30,159 bases of DNA from Guillardia theta CCMP2712 (taxonomy: Eukaryota > Cryptophyceae > Pyrenomonadales > Geminigeraceae): contig NW_005434524.1 of NCBI RefSeq assembly GCF_000315625.1, positions 99,871 through 130,029 of the forward strand, written 5' to 3'. The first letter of the stretch is position 1. Every line of letters starts with the position of its first letter. Positions 9,234-18,900 of the stretch are shown piece by piece. Made by a program: the position numbers and the translations under genes. The notes under the pieces are model-generated. The model saw only the letters and a program-made list of their open reading frames with translations. It had not been told where the DNA came from and searched no databases.

Positions 9234-11285
9234 ATGAGGTGTCGCGGATGGATCTTCTGGTTGCTGGCCATGGCGCTGGTGGTGATCGGTGAGGAGAGGA
9301 GAGGAGAGGAGGAGGAGAGAGAGAGAGAGAGAGAGGAGAGGAGAGGAGGAGAGGGGAGGGGAGGAGAAGACGAGAGAGAGGAGAGGAAAAGGAGGAGAGA
9401 GAGTGGAGAGAAAGAGAGTGGAGATGACAGAGAAGGGGAACGTGACGAGGAGGTCAAGAGGAAGAGATCAACATACGGGGAATTGAGAAGATTCCAAAAG
9501 GAAGGATTGGTTGGAAACGAAGTGGAGTAAGGATGTTGAGGAGCGAGGGACAACAGTGTTCTCAGAGATTATGTTGAGCAGTGAGAACAGGATGAGTGTT
9601 TGGTTTGAATTATTCGTGACTGTCAAATCTATGCTCTTCAGGTGGGATTTTCCTCCGGGACGTTCACCATGTGACACAAGAGCGGATTGTTTCATTGAAG
9701 AAGGACGTGGTTCAGGCAGTTCAGGTCAGCTCGTGTGCTGATGGTATCCTTCTCAACCTCACTTGGTACAGGAGCGCGATGAGTTGAGAAGGGAGCTGGA
9801 GAAAGTGAACAAGTTGCACAGCGAACATCTCAACCAGGCGAAGTCCGTGGAGATTCAGACTGCGCAGCTTCAGTCCGAGAAGGATACTCTGACAAAGCAG
9901 GTGGTGGAGGACGAAGATGTCCAGCCGGATCGCTTCGCGTTGACGGATCGAAATGTGCAGGTGCAGGAGATGAAATCGCAGCTCACCATGTGCAAGGAAG
10001 GGGAGTCGTCCTCCCAGTCGCTCAAGGACAAGGTGTGTGTAGTGCGTGAGATAAGTTAGATGGAGTGAAACTTGGTTGCAGTTGGACCGAGGACTTCAAG
10101 AATGTCACAGGGAGCTGAGCAACATCAAGGTTCTTCCATCACTTGTACAGGACTATGGGTGAAAACGGGAGCAGGAGGAGGTTTCCAAGGAGAAATCAGA
10201 CAAGGTGGAAGTGAAAAGTAAGAGGGAGAGAGAAGAAATATAGTCGTGTCTGATGTCGTGTCAGGACAAGCTGAGATTGAAGTTCAGAACGCTAAGACTT
10301 CCCTAGAAATGTGCAAACAGGTGCGATCGGGAAACATTCTTCGCAAGCAAATTGACTTGCATCGTTCAGGAAGCACAAAAACTCAAAACTGGAGCTGAAG
10401 GCTCCCAGGTTCCGCCATTGCAATACTTGCTTTCTTGCTGATCGACAACATGATTGCAGAAACTTGAAACTGAGCTGAACGAGTGCAAGGTGACCTTAGT
10501 TGGCTTCTACCTGAAATGGTTGACCGTTCTTGTTCAGGGTCATGCGGAGCAACTGCAGAAGGAGCTGCAGACAGCCAAGGAGGCCATCAATGCAGCAGCT
10601 CACAAGGGAGGAGACGCTGCAGCGCCAGCGCCAGCGGCGGCAGAGGTTTTCGTCTGATACAGTGGAAATCGACCGAGTCTGAAGACGAGGGGCAGGCCAA
10701 GGGAACGGGAGGAGGAGCATCATCCCAAGATTCACCGAGCCATCAAGGGGCTGACGGACAAGGTGGACATTGAAGAGCTCTAGAAGCTTGCGATCATCTT
10801 ACCCGGTGGATCAGCTGCTGCTAACCAGGCAGGGAGTGCTCAGCAAGTTGCCGAAGGTGGGAAGAAAGGTACCCAAGTTTATCGATAACCCTTTATTTTG
10901 TTCCTCACGTGTTCGCTCTTCCTTGTTGGCTTACAGAGGAAGGATCGCAACATCAAGCAGCTGACGCTACTCATGGAGCTGCCCATGCTGAGCAGAACCA
11001 GCCTAACGCGCAGCACACTGGCGCCGAGCACGGAAATCAGCAGGGTAACCTCCAGCAGCTATGGGTCGATTGTTTGACGCGAGCTACGAAGCAGGAGCAG
11101 CGGACAATGCGGCGAAAGAGCAGCAGCAGCAAGGTGCTCCGAGTTGTCATGAGCAAGTTGTCCAATCAACACTGACAGGGGTTACAGGAGGAGCAGGAGG
11201 AGCGGCAACAGCGGGAGGAGCGGCAACAGCGGGAGGAGCGGGGGCAGCAGCAGGGGCGGGAGGGGAGAAAGCAGCTGCAAAGTAA
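9234..11285 (+). CDS. Membrane-anchored coiled-coil protein with low-complexity C-terminus, 13 exons
   Basis: Proposed exons: 9234-9288, 9642-9724, 9772-10032, 10082-10129, 10172-10217, 10265-10320, 10370-10408, 10460-10489, 10538-10645, 10663-10762, 10815-10868, 10937-11044, 11092-11285. All phases match, giving 393 residues. Residues about 6-24 (WIFWLLAMALVVIGGGIFL) are a signal peptide or, more likely, an uncleaved signal anchor. A long coiled coil follows (ERDELRRELEKVNKLHSEHL onward to about residue 255), with a repeated EMC(K/N)-like pattern (MCKEG, EMCKQ, NECK) at exon ends. After that come Ala/Gly/Gln/His-rich segments and a GGA/GCA-encoded Gly-Ala tail ending EKAAAK. No F follows the signal, so plastid targeting is not indicated. 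A last optional intron (11139-11187) would remove about 16 residues without changing frame. Family not recognised; likely a type II membrane protein or secreted protein. Confidence 0.62.
9289..9641 (+). repeat. Intron 1 with (GAGAGGAGA)n purine tract
   Basis: The first intron of the coiled-coil gene begins GTGAGGAGAGG and continues as GA-rich units to about 9420, followed by unique sequence to the acceptor CTTCAG. Intron 1 of the divergent minus gene (about 8600-8825) carries a related GA-rich array on its own sense strand. Confidence 0.7.
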
Positions 11286-11590
11286 AGGGGAAGGAAAGAT
11301 CTCTTTGATCGCGTTCTGCACGGGTCAAGGCAGAGGATCTCGTGCTCACCTCATGCTCATTCCTCGTCTTTCTCCCTGTGACAACCGAGCGCAAGCCGCT
11401 GGAGTGCACGCGGCGGCAAGAAGAGCAAGATGGCAGAACGGCATGATATACCCGTGCCTCGCAACATACTCACTTGCACGCGCGGACCATGACACTTGTA
11501 ACATGTCAAGTGTCAGGCAAGGAAACAGGCTCTGGCAATAATTGGAAAAGTTTACTTGACAGCACACAAGCTTCCTGCTCTGACTGGCCA
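11286..11590. other. Spacer between convergent genes
   Basis: 305 nt of unique, moderately GC-rich sequence between two stop codons that face each other. It must carry both 3' untranslated regions. Nothing else is recognised in it. Confidence 0.5.
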
Positions 11591-12571
11591 TCACTTGTCC
11601 TTCTTGTCGGTAGGGCTGTCTCCTCCTCCTCCAAACATCCTCTTCAATCTCTCGAGCTGTTCAGCATCCACCTGCGCTGGCTTGTCCTCCTCAACAGTGA
11701 TATCCTTCAGGGCGGCCTCCTGCTCCTGCTCCTTCTTCAGGCGCTCCTTCTCCATCTCCTCCTCCATCTTGCGCATCTGGTCCTGAATGATGGCCTTCTC
11801 CGGGTCGTATCCCTCAGGAAGGGCTCCAGTTCCATCCAGGTCCTTCACTTCCTCGCCCGCCTCGCCGGAGAGACGCTTGTTGAGCGAGGAGAGGAGGTCA
11901 TCGTCAGAAACGACATCCTCCATGTCGATGAACTCCTTCTTCCACTTCTCGATCCTCTCAACCTCTGCCTTCACCCTCTCCTCCTCCTCTCGGTCCTCAC
12001 GCTTCCCTTCATAGTAAGACCATACAGCCGCCCCTCCGAAAACTCCCACAAGGATGCCGTACTTGACCACGTTCTCTCCCAGGGAGAGCTTCCTCATCCC
12101 GGTGTACTCAATCTCCACCTGCTCCACATCCTCATCCAAGTCTCCTTGGAGCTCCAGATCGGCAAGAGCTGCACTCGATGCCTTGGGCATCACGCACAAA
12201 GATGCCGCAATCGCCGCCGTAGCAAGAAACTTGCTAGCCTTCTGCTTCATACGCTTGACAAGGGAATCTCCCTCGACCATGCTGATCGTGGTGGGGGCAG
12301 CCAGGCGCGAGGAACGAGCAAAGGAATGGAGGTCCAGTGAAGTCCGTGCAGAGCATGCGGAACGAAGCGGCAGAGCAGGGCTGAGGAATGCCTCGCTTGC
12401 AACGAGGAAAGAGCAGAGGAGGAGGAGGACAAGGCAGGAAGAAGATGATGCATCGCTTACACGGGTAGATCTGTTCCTAACACACTGCAAAGAGGAGGAG
12501 GATGTGACGGAGGTGGAGCATGCGGTCGATCGCTGCATTCTCCGCCCTTCGGCTCCTCTCCGTTGCTGCAT
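11591..12571 (-). CDS. Nucleus-encoded plastid-targeted membrane protein, function unknown
   Basis: A continuous frame gives 326 residues from the ATG at 12571 (an in-frame ATG at 12538 is an alternative). The frame stays open further upstream to 12760, but that part is AT-rich and unlike the rest. The hydrophobic segment CLVLLLLCSFLVASEAFLSP (residues 46-65) is a signal peptide whose cleavage site places F first, the plastid-import signature of red-derived complex plastids; its 45-residue lead is long, so an unseen intron or a later start is possible. A Ser/Arg-rich transit region follows. A second hydrophobic stretch (KFLATAAIAASLCVMPKASS, about 115-134) looks like a thylakoid signal. A membrane segment YGILVGVFGGAAVWSYY (about 171-187) precedes a charged coiled coil (REEEERVKAEVERIEKWKKE), an acidic DDDLLSSLNKRL motif and another coiled coil. 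This suggests a thylakoid or envelope membrane protein with a stromal helical tail. No enzyme family recognised. Confidence 0.8.
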   Translation of the reverse strand: MQQRRGAEGRRMQRSTACSTSVTSSSSLQCVRNRSTRVSDASSSSCLVLLLLCSFLVASEAFLSPALPLRSACSARTSLDLHSFARSSRLAAPTTISMVEGDSLVKRMKQKASKFLATAAIAASLCVMPKASSAALADLELQGDLDEDVEQVEIEYTGMRKLSLGENVVKYGILVGVFGGAAVWSYYEGKREDREEEERVKAEVERIEKWKKEFIDMEDVVSDDDLLSSLNKRLSGEAGEEVKDLDGTGALPEGYDPEKAIIQDQMRKMEEEMEKERLKKEQEQEAALKDITVEEDKPAQVDAEQLERLKRMFGGGGDSPTDKKDK

Positions 12572-12586
12572 GGCGGCCGCCGTATG

Positions 12587-12650
12587 AACCAATCTAGGCC
12601 CAAATAAATTCACATCGTAGTACAAAATTTCATAATTGAATATATATTTG
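12587..12650 (-). promoter_or_regulatory. Candidate core promoter of the plastid-protein gene
   Basis: On the minus strand a TATATAT stretch (about 12636-12646) lies some 65-75 nt upstream of the ATG at 12571, and an ATTGG (reverse CCAAT, 12589-12593) lies between it and the start. Spacing is reasonable for a TATA element, but no transcription start is visible from sequence. Confidence 0.3.
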
Positions 12651-13539
12651 CTGTAAAGTTTCAAAGCTTCCTTGTCAATTTGGTGGGACACAGAAAATTT
12701 AGACCCCCATGTTTCCTGCAAGTCCAACAATGTAGGGAAATTTTCCGACGTGCCAAACATTGTTAGAAAATAATTCGATTATATACTTATATATCCAAAA
12801 TTTAAGGTTAAAATTTAGAGACTTGTGTTAAATATGTTACTACGTCTTTATATTTCCGGCCAAGATTCACCCCATCCGGTAGAAACTCGTAGTCTCATTT
12901 GCCACCCTGGCAACCCCCAACTTCTACCCCTTGAACACCAGTACCCCCAAATAGAATAGTAAAAGTACCCCTACTCCCAGGTCCTTCTAGAAATCTCATG
13001 ATCGTTACCATCCGTGATTTACCGTTGGAAAAGGATAAAAACGTAACGGAATATGTAACTGTTTCTTCGTTCAGGTAACGGTTTCGCCGAAGATGCGCCT
13101 CCAGCCGTAGTAGGAAGGGGAGGGCGAGGAGGAGGAGGAGGAGGAGGAGGAAGTGAACGAAGGGGGGGAGACAGTGAGGAAACGATGAAGATTGAAGTTG
13201 CTAGGACAAGATGGAAGAAGAAAGATTGTTAGACCGCCAGAATAGCATGCTTTGGGTACAGAATTTCACACATTTCTGCGCCGGCCTAGTGCAAGATGAT
13301 TGTTTGCTTATTCTTGTTCATGACTGAGTGTCTCTTGCATCAGAGAAACTGTCTCATGCAAAACAATTCCCCAGGACAGCAGGTAAACTCCACAGGAGCT
13401 GTTTCATCGCCTTACATTCCTTGCAGCACGGTGAAGAAGAAGGGTCGAATGACTCTAATCAAGAGGCTTCTAGGAGGAGCCCGCGTCCTTCTCTCGACTT
13501 GATTGTGCCTCCTCCTCCTCTCATCATTCAGACCAGGTG
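12651..13539. other. Divergent intergenic region, AT-rich then repeat-containing
   Basis: This spacer separates the plastid-protein gene from the kinase. It begins AT-rich (to about 12860), has three TACCCC motifs (12925, 12942, 12966) and a (GGA)n tract (about 13118-13152). A possible 5' exon of the kinase lies at 13356-13382 (MQNNSPGQQ, donor CAG|GTAAAC); an acceptor at 13473 would extend the kinase frame upstream in phase 0 from 13474. No other gene is seen. Confidence 0.45.
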
Positions 13540-15298
13540 ATGCCAGCTCGTGTTCAACTCAGCGCTCCTGACATCATCATCAGCGCAGCGGCACAGGACG
13601 GCTCCGAGGTCAACGAGCGTGCAGCTGGGACGATAGCCCAAGTCCCCAACTCGCATCTAGAAGTTGTGCTCCACGATCCTCTCAGCAGGAAGGTTGTAGT
13701 CTGGGACAACCAGCGACAGCTTGCTCAGGTTCAGAACCTCTCTACATGCACACGGCACTGCCCGTACTGTAATCGACCATTGCCCAACAACACACCAGAG
13801 TACGAGGAGAGTGCTCCACAAGCCGACGCGCGGTACGTCTCTCCTCGTTACTTTGGGCTGCTCTCTGCCCAGTTGCAGCAGAGCAGAAGCGATGAAGGGA
13901 GCGATAGAGAGGACTACGGAGGATTCAATGCGGGGACGATCAACCTGGCCTTGCCGGCTCTCCCGTCCCCGGACATGAGATGCCGTTCGGAAGAGCCTTT
14001 GCGACGAGAATCTCCCCAGATCCTTGAAGGAGATGAGCCAAGAGCAGCTGCAAGGGCATCCAGACCCGCTGCTGTGCAGTCAAAACCAGAGTCAAACGCT
14101 CACTCGAGCGTTAACGACGTCCCGCCGAGCAGCGGGTCGAACTCGTTGCCATCAGACTCTCTGAACGTCGGCTACTATGCAAGATTTTTTCATCAAGTCC
14201 GCCGAATCGGGACAGGAGCCTATGGTAGTGTCTTCGAGTGCCGGCACGTCATGGATGGAGTGCATCTGGGTACTTATGCGGTCAAGGTAGCCCCGGTCGG
14301 CGACAATCGACAGTGGCTGCACAAAGTGCTGCGGGAAGTGAGAAACTTGCAGTTTCTATCACACAACAACGTCGTGAGGTACATGCACTCTTGGCTGGAA
14401 CCGCACCAGAGCTCTCCTTTCACTCCCATGGTCCCTTGCCTCTTCATCCTTATGGAATATGCGAACTCAGGAAACCTTCACTCCTTGTTGGCCCTCGACC
14501 TGCCGCAGAGAAAACGAGGCTTTCTCTCGGAGGAGCAGATCTTCCTCTACACCATGGACATCTGCTCAGGGCTGCAGTATCTCCACTCCATGGACATCGT
14601 CCATCGTGACCTGAAGCCTGAAAACATCCTGGTGCAGTCAGGGCGACAGAGCGACTCAGGGATCGACATAGGCCATCGCCTCATGATCTCCGACTTGGGG
14701 CAAAGTCAGAGGCTATCGGAGAACAGAGGCGCTTCGAGGAGATCAGGCTGTACGGGGACAGTGCGGTACACAGCACCTGAGATGCTGGAGGTATCCGTTG
14801 CGTTCTCCTTGCATGTTCTCCCAGTCTGATCATTCCACGTTGCAGGAGAAATTCCCGGATGGCGTCAGGAGTGACGGGACGTTTAGCGTGAAACGGCAGT
14901 ACCTCTATGACTGGAGCACAAAGGCAGACGTCTGGTCGCTAGGAGCCATCGTCTTCTGCCTGTGCTACAGCGCCATCCCCTACCAAGAGATCGAGGACTT
15001 GCAGGAGCTCGCTCGCTGCGTTGTCTCGGGCCCTTCGATGCCGCGCCCTTCCACTCCCGTAAGATCTCCACCGCTCGTCGAGCTGCTCGACCTGACCCTC
15101 GACAAGGATCCTTCGAAGGTGAGAAGGGAGGGCGTCCCTGTGCCGCCTGCTTGTCTGCGTCATGCTGACTCATCGCGCACACCTCAGCGACCTGAAGTTT
15201 CGACTATTCTTTCATCTCCAATCATCCAAGACTACATCTCGAGAAGGTGTGCACCCAGATTGGAGCCGTTGAACATGAGGAAGAGGCCGCGAAGTTGA
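13540..15298 (+). CDS. IKS1-like serine/threonine protein kinase, three exons
   Basis: Exons 13540-14790, 14846-15118 and 15188-15298 join in phase 0 and give 544 residues from the ATG at 13540. A longer start using exons near 13356-13382 and 13474-13539 is possible. The kinase domain (about 213-505) has the glycine loop GTGAYGSVFE, the VAIK-type lysine in YAVKVAP (K249), HRDLKPENIL (catalytic D357), DLG in place of DFG (D385), GTVRYTAPEML and the subdomain IX motif STKADVWSLGAIVFCLCYSA. All catalytic residues are present, so it should be active. The N-terminal region has a beta-type segment (LEVVLHDPLSRKVVVWDN) and a Cys cluster, CTRHCPYCNRPLP, before YVSPRYFGLL; from memory, fungal IKS1 kinases have the same order of a short conserved region, a CPYC motif and a YFRLL-like motif. 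The family assignment rests on this plus the activation and subdomain IX segments. Substrates are unknown. The C-terminus is short and basic (MRKRPRS). Confidence 0.85.
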
Positions 15299-15994
15299 GG
15301 CAGCTGTGGGGCGAGCGAATTCCTTCTCCCCATCCTCTAGCAGAAGCTTAGCAGTATGAAGGGGATCTCCAGATTGCCTTTGCTCTTTCTCAGCTTGACC
15401 TTGAGACAAGACACTAAGAGGTAGCCTCACAGCCAGGTACCACACAACAGTCCCCACGGATCTTCTAGCCAACGGGAAGGTGCTACGGTCGTGCGAGTAC
15501 CGTCGGAGAGGGACTTGCAGTCGTCGGCTCGCTGGAGCTCGCCTGCCGTAGGCCTCCTCCCCCAAGAGACCGGTACTTCTCTTGTATTGCGTCGTAACGC
15601 GCGCGAGCATGGCATAGATGAGGTCAGGGAGGTCGGGAGTGACCTGCCAAGGCCCCACCTCCCAGCTATCACGTTCGGAGAGGTGGAGGAAACCAATGGG
15701 GGGATCCTGTCCAGCCTCGGGCGGAGCTTGTGGGGAGGGGAGCGAGGATCGATCTCGCAATTCTTGCTACTGCGCACTCGATCGGTCATGGGCTTCATCG
15801 GGCTTCGATCGCTGTGGACTTTGGTACTGAAGAAGGTCGTCCGACTGGGGCAGATAGCGGACCGATGCCTGCAGGAGAGCGACACTGTTTGACATGCTTT
15901 TCTCACTTCACTCTACAAGTTGAAAGGGTTCTCAACGATGGTATCAGCATTTGACAACCTCCCCCTCTCTCCCCCCCTCTCTCTCCTCCTCCTT
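15299..15994. other. Spacer between convergent genes
   Basis: 696 nt between the kinase stop and the stop of the giant PDZ gene. Open frames of 130-180 codons occur on both strands (for example 15491-15892 on + and 15212-15760 on minus), but they overlap each other, the minus one begins with TTG and runs into the kinase exon, and neither resembles a known protein. They are best taken as chance frames in GC-rich 3' flanking sequence. A pyrimidine tract occurs at about 15960-16000. Confidence 0.45.
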
Positions 15995-18900
15995 TCACGC
16001 CGACAGCCCTCTCATGAAAGTAACGCTGTACAAGTCCTCCGTCTCCTCCCTCATGAAGGTGCACTCTACACTCGATCCCACATGTCCCAGCAGCAGCTCA
16101 GCAAGCTGAGCGAGGCGAAACCCGGCGACCGAGGAGCCGTCAACTGCCACGATGTAGTCCCCCACTGCAACTTTGCGGCATGCGGCAGCTGGGCTCTTGT
16201 CGACGACTGACTTGACCCGAAGGAGCTCCTTGCTGTCGACTCGCTCAAAGTAAGCTCCTATCCCTACCTTGCTCTTCCACGACCTCTGAGAGCTGCTGAT
16301 GGAACGAGACGGAGAGGTCGACAGTGACAGGTCCTCCCGTACCTGAGCCCATCCCCCCTCGCTGCTTTCGCGCCCTTCCGCGCTGCTCCTGCGCCCTCCA
16401 GCTCGCCTGCCTGAGAAGCTCAAGGAGAAGGAGGAGGAAGGCGAGCAGGAGACTGAAACTCCCACACTCCCGTCTTCCTCCCCGCCCCCCTCTCCTTCCC
16501 GTACAGCAGCACACGGCACCTCCGATTCCCCTGCCTCCGAGCTTGCGCGTTCCTGAGTTGTATCACACTTGCTGGGCTCCTGACCAGCCGCTGCTGCTGA
16601 ACCCCACGCCCTTGTCTCCTTCGATACCAGCTCCCCTGCTGTACCAACAGCAGCACCTCCTCCTCCACCTTCACACACAGCTTCAGCAGCTTCCGGCGAC
16701 TCCACCGCTGCTCCCTCCTCCTTGCTGCCTCCTCCTCCTGGATCCGACGGGCCTCTCGTCGTCCTCTCACAAGCTCCAGCTGTAGCGGATGCAGCAGCAG
16801 CTGCTGTAGCAGCAGCAGCAGACGTTGACTGGTCGGGTGCGATCGCGTCCTTGCTGGGCAGCTGGCTGACCGGGGCCGATGGGAGCTGAGAGTGGGCAGA
16901 TGGAGGATGGGCAGGGGCAGCAGAGGCAGAGGCTAGAGCACAAGCAGCAGCAGCAGCAGCAGCTGGAGCAGGAGCAGCAGCTTGTGGAGCTGCAGCTGGA
17001 GCAGGAGAGGCAGTAGAAGCTTTGCTACCCGTAGCAGCAGCGGGGAAACAAGCTGAGACTGGCGGCCTGACGTCTGGAGCCTCTTGCTTGATGATCGGAG
17101 CTGCGGGAGGCTGCGGTCCTGTCGTCGTCTCGTTCGATGACTTGAGAGCAGGAGCAGCAGTGGGATGAAGAAGAGATGCCGACGCTGCCGAGGTAGCAGC
17201 AGATGCCACAGCTGTCGTGGTGGATGGACCTGAAGCAGCAGCAGGCGCTGGCGCCTTCACTGTAGTCGCTTCCTTGCTGGGCTCCTGGCCGGCTGCTGCT
17301 GCTGGGCCCGGCACCCTTGTCGTATCCGCACAAGGTTCAGACCCTCCTGCTGCAGTCCCGGATGCACCACCAGCCCCAGCCCCAGCCCCAGCAGCAGGTG
17401 CTGGTGACCTGTCGGCCGTTGCCTCCTGCCTGCTTGCCGGGGCTGCGGGTAGCTGCGGGCTCATAACCTTGGAAGAAGTAGCAGCAGCGTCACCAACTTC
17501 ACCTCCTCCTCCTCCTTCACCCACAGCTTCAACAGCTTCCGGCGACTCCACCGCTGCTCCCTCCTCCTTGCTGCCTCCTCCTCCTGGATCCGACGGGCCT
17601 CTCGTCGTCCTCTCACAAGCTCCAGCAGCTGCTGCTGTAGCAGCAGCAGCAGACGTTGACTGGTCGGGTGCGATCGCGTCCTTGCTGGGCAGCTGGCTGA
17701 CCGGGGCCGATGGGAGCTGAGAGTGGGCAGATGGAGGATGGGCAGGGGCAGCAGAGGCCGAGGCTAGAGCACAAGGAGCAGTAGCTGCTGCTGCTGGAGC
17801 TGGAGCTTGTGGAGCTGGAGCAGTAGCTGGAGCTGGAGCAGCAGCTTGTGGAGCTGGAGCAGGAGCTGGAGCTGGAGCAGGAGAGGCAGTAGAAGCTTTG
17901 CTACCCGTAGCAGCAGCGGTCAAGCAAGCTGAGACTGGCGGCCTGACGTCTGGAGCCTCTTGCTTGATGATCGGAGCTGCGGGAGGCTGCGGGCCTGAAG
18001 CAGCAGAAGGTGGAGAAGGTGCTGGAGCGAGAGGTGCAGTCGCTTCCTTGCTGGGCTCCTGGCTGGCTGTTGCTTGAGAGATTTGCTGCCTTGATGTGGA
18101 CCCCACAAATGCTGCAGTCCCTGATGCACCAGCACCAGCACCAGCAGCTCTTGCAGCACCAGCACCAGCACCAGCACCAGCACCTCCAGCAGCAGCTCCA
18201 GCAGCAGTTCCAGCTGCTGCTGCTTCAGCAGCTGCTGGCGACTTGACGGGAGCTCTGCCGATGTCAGCAGTGGTAGCAGCCGATGCGTCAGCAGTGGCAA
18301 CAGGTGGGGCTTCAGCTGTCATAGTAGCAGCATCACGTGCTGGAGGCTTGACGGCTGCAGTCGCATCCTTCCTGAGCTGCTGGCCGGCTGGACCTGTGGA
18401 GACTTGCGACTTCTTCGCCCCCGAAGAAGCAGCAGCGGGAGCAGCAGCAGCTGAGAGCTCAGATGTCGTCGGAGCTCCTGCACTTGCGATCTCCTTTGCC
18501 TTTGCTGTCGTTGCAGCGGTTGGAATGGCAGCTGGCGGCGGTTTGGCGACTGACGTCGAGCTGCTGCTGGGCTGGCTGGTCGGAGCTGCAGGTGCAGCTA
18601 CAGCCGTTGAAGATGCAGCTACAGCCGTTGAAGCTGCTGGTGCAGATCCTTTCGGCTTGACGGCTGTCGCCACGTCTTGGACTGTCGAAACTGCTGGGCC
18701 GGAACTGAGTCTAATCATCTCTTGCGCATCCGTAGAACAAGCAGCAGCAGCAGCAGGCGCTAGGGGCGACATGACAGCTGCTGCAGCCTTGCTGGGCTCC
18801 TGGCCAGCCACTGCTGGAGAGATTTGCTGTTTCACTGCCGACTTGGCACAAGGTGCTGTCGCTCCTGCTGCAGTTTGTGGTGCACCAGCTCCAGCTGCTG

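Noticed and set aside
10663-10790. Alternative frame ending KVDIEEL at a TAG in the coiled-coil gene
   Set aside because: It is protein-like, but it does not keep phase with the exon before it; the chosen exon 10663-10762 does and continues into later exons in frame.
15212-15906. Minus-strand frames of 159 and 182 codons between the kinase and the giant gene
   Set aside because: They overlap each other and the kinase exon, the longer lacks an ATG start, and no family is recognised; likely chance frames in GC-rich sequence.
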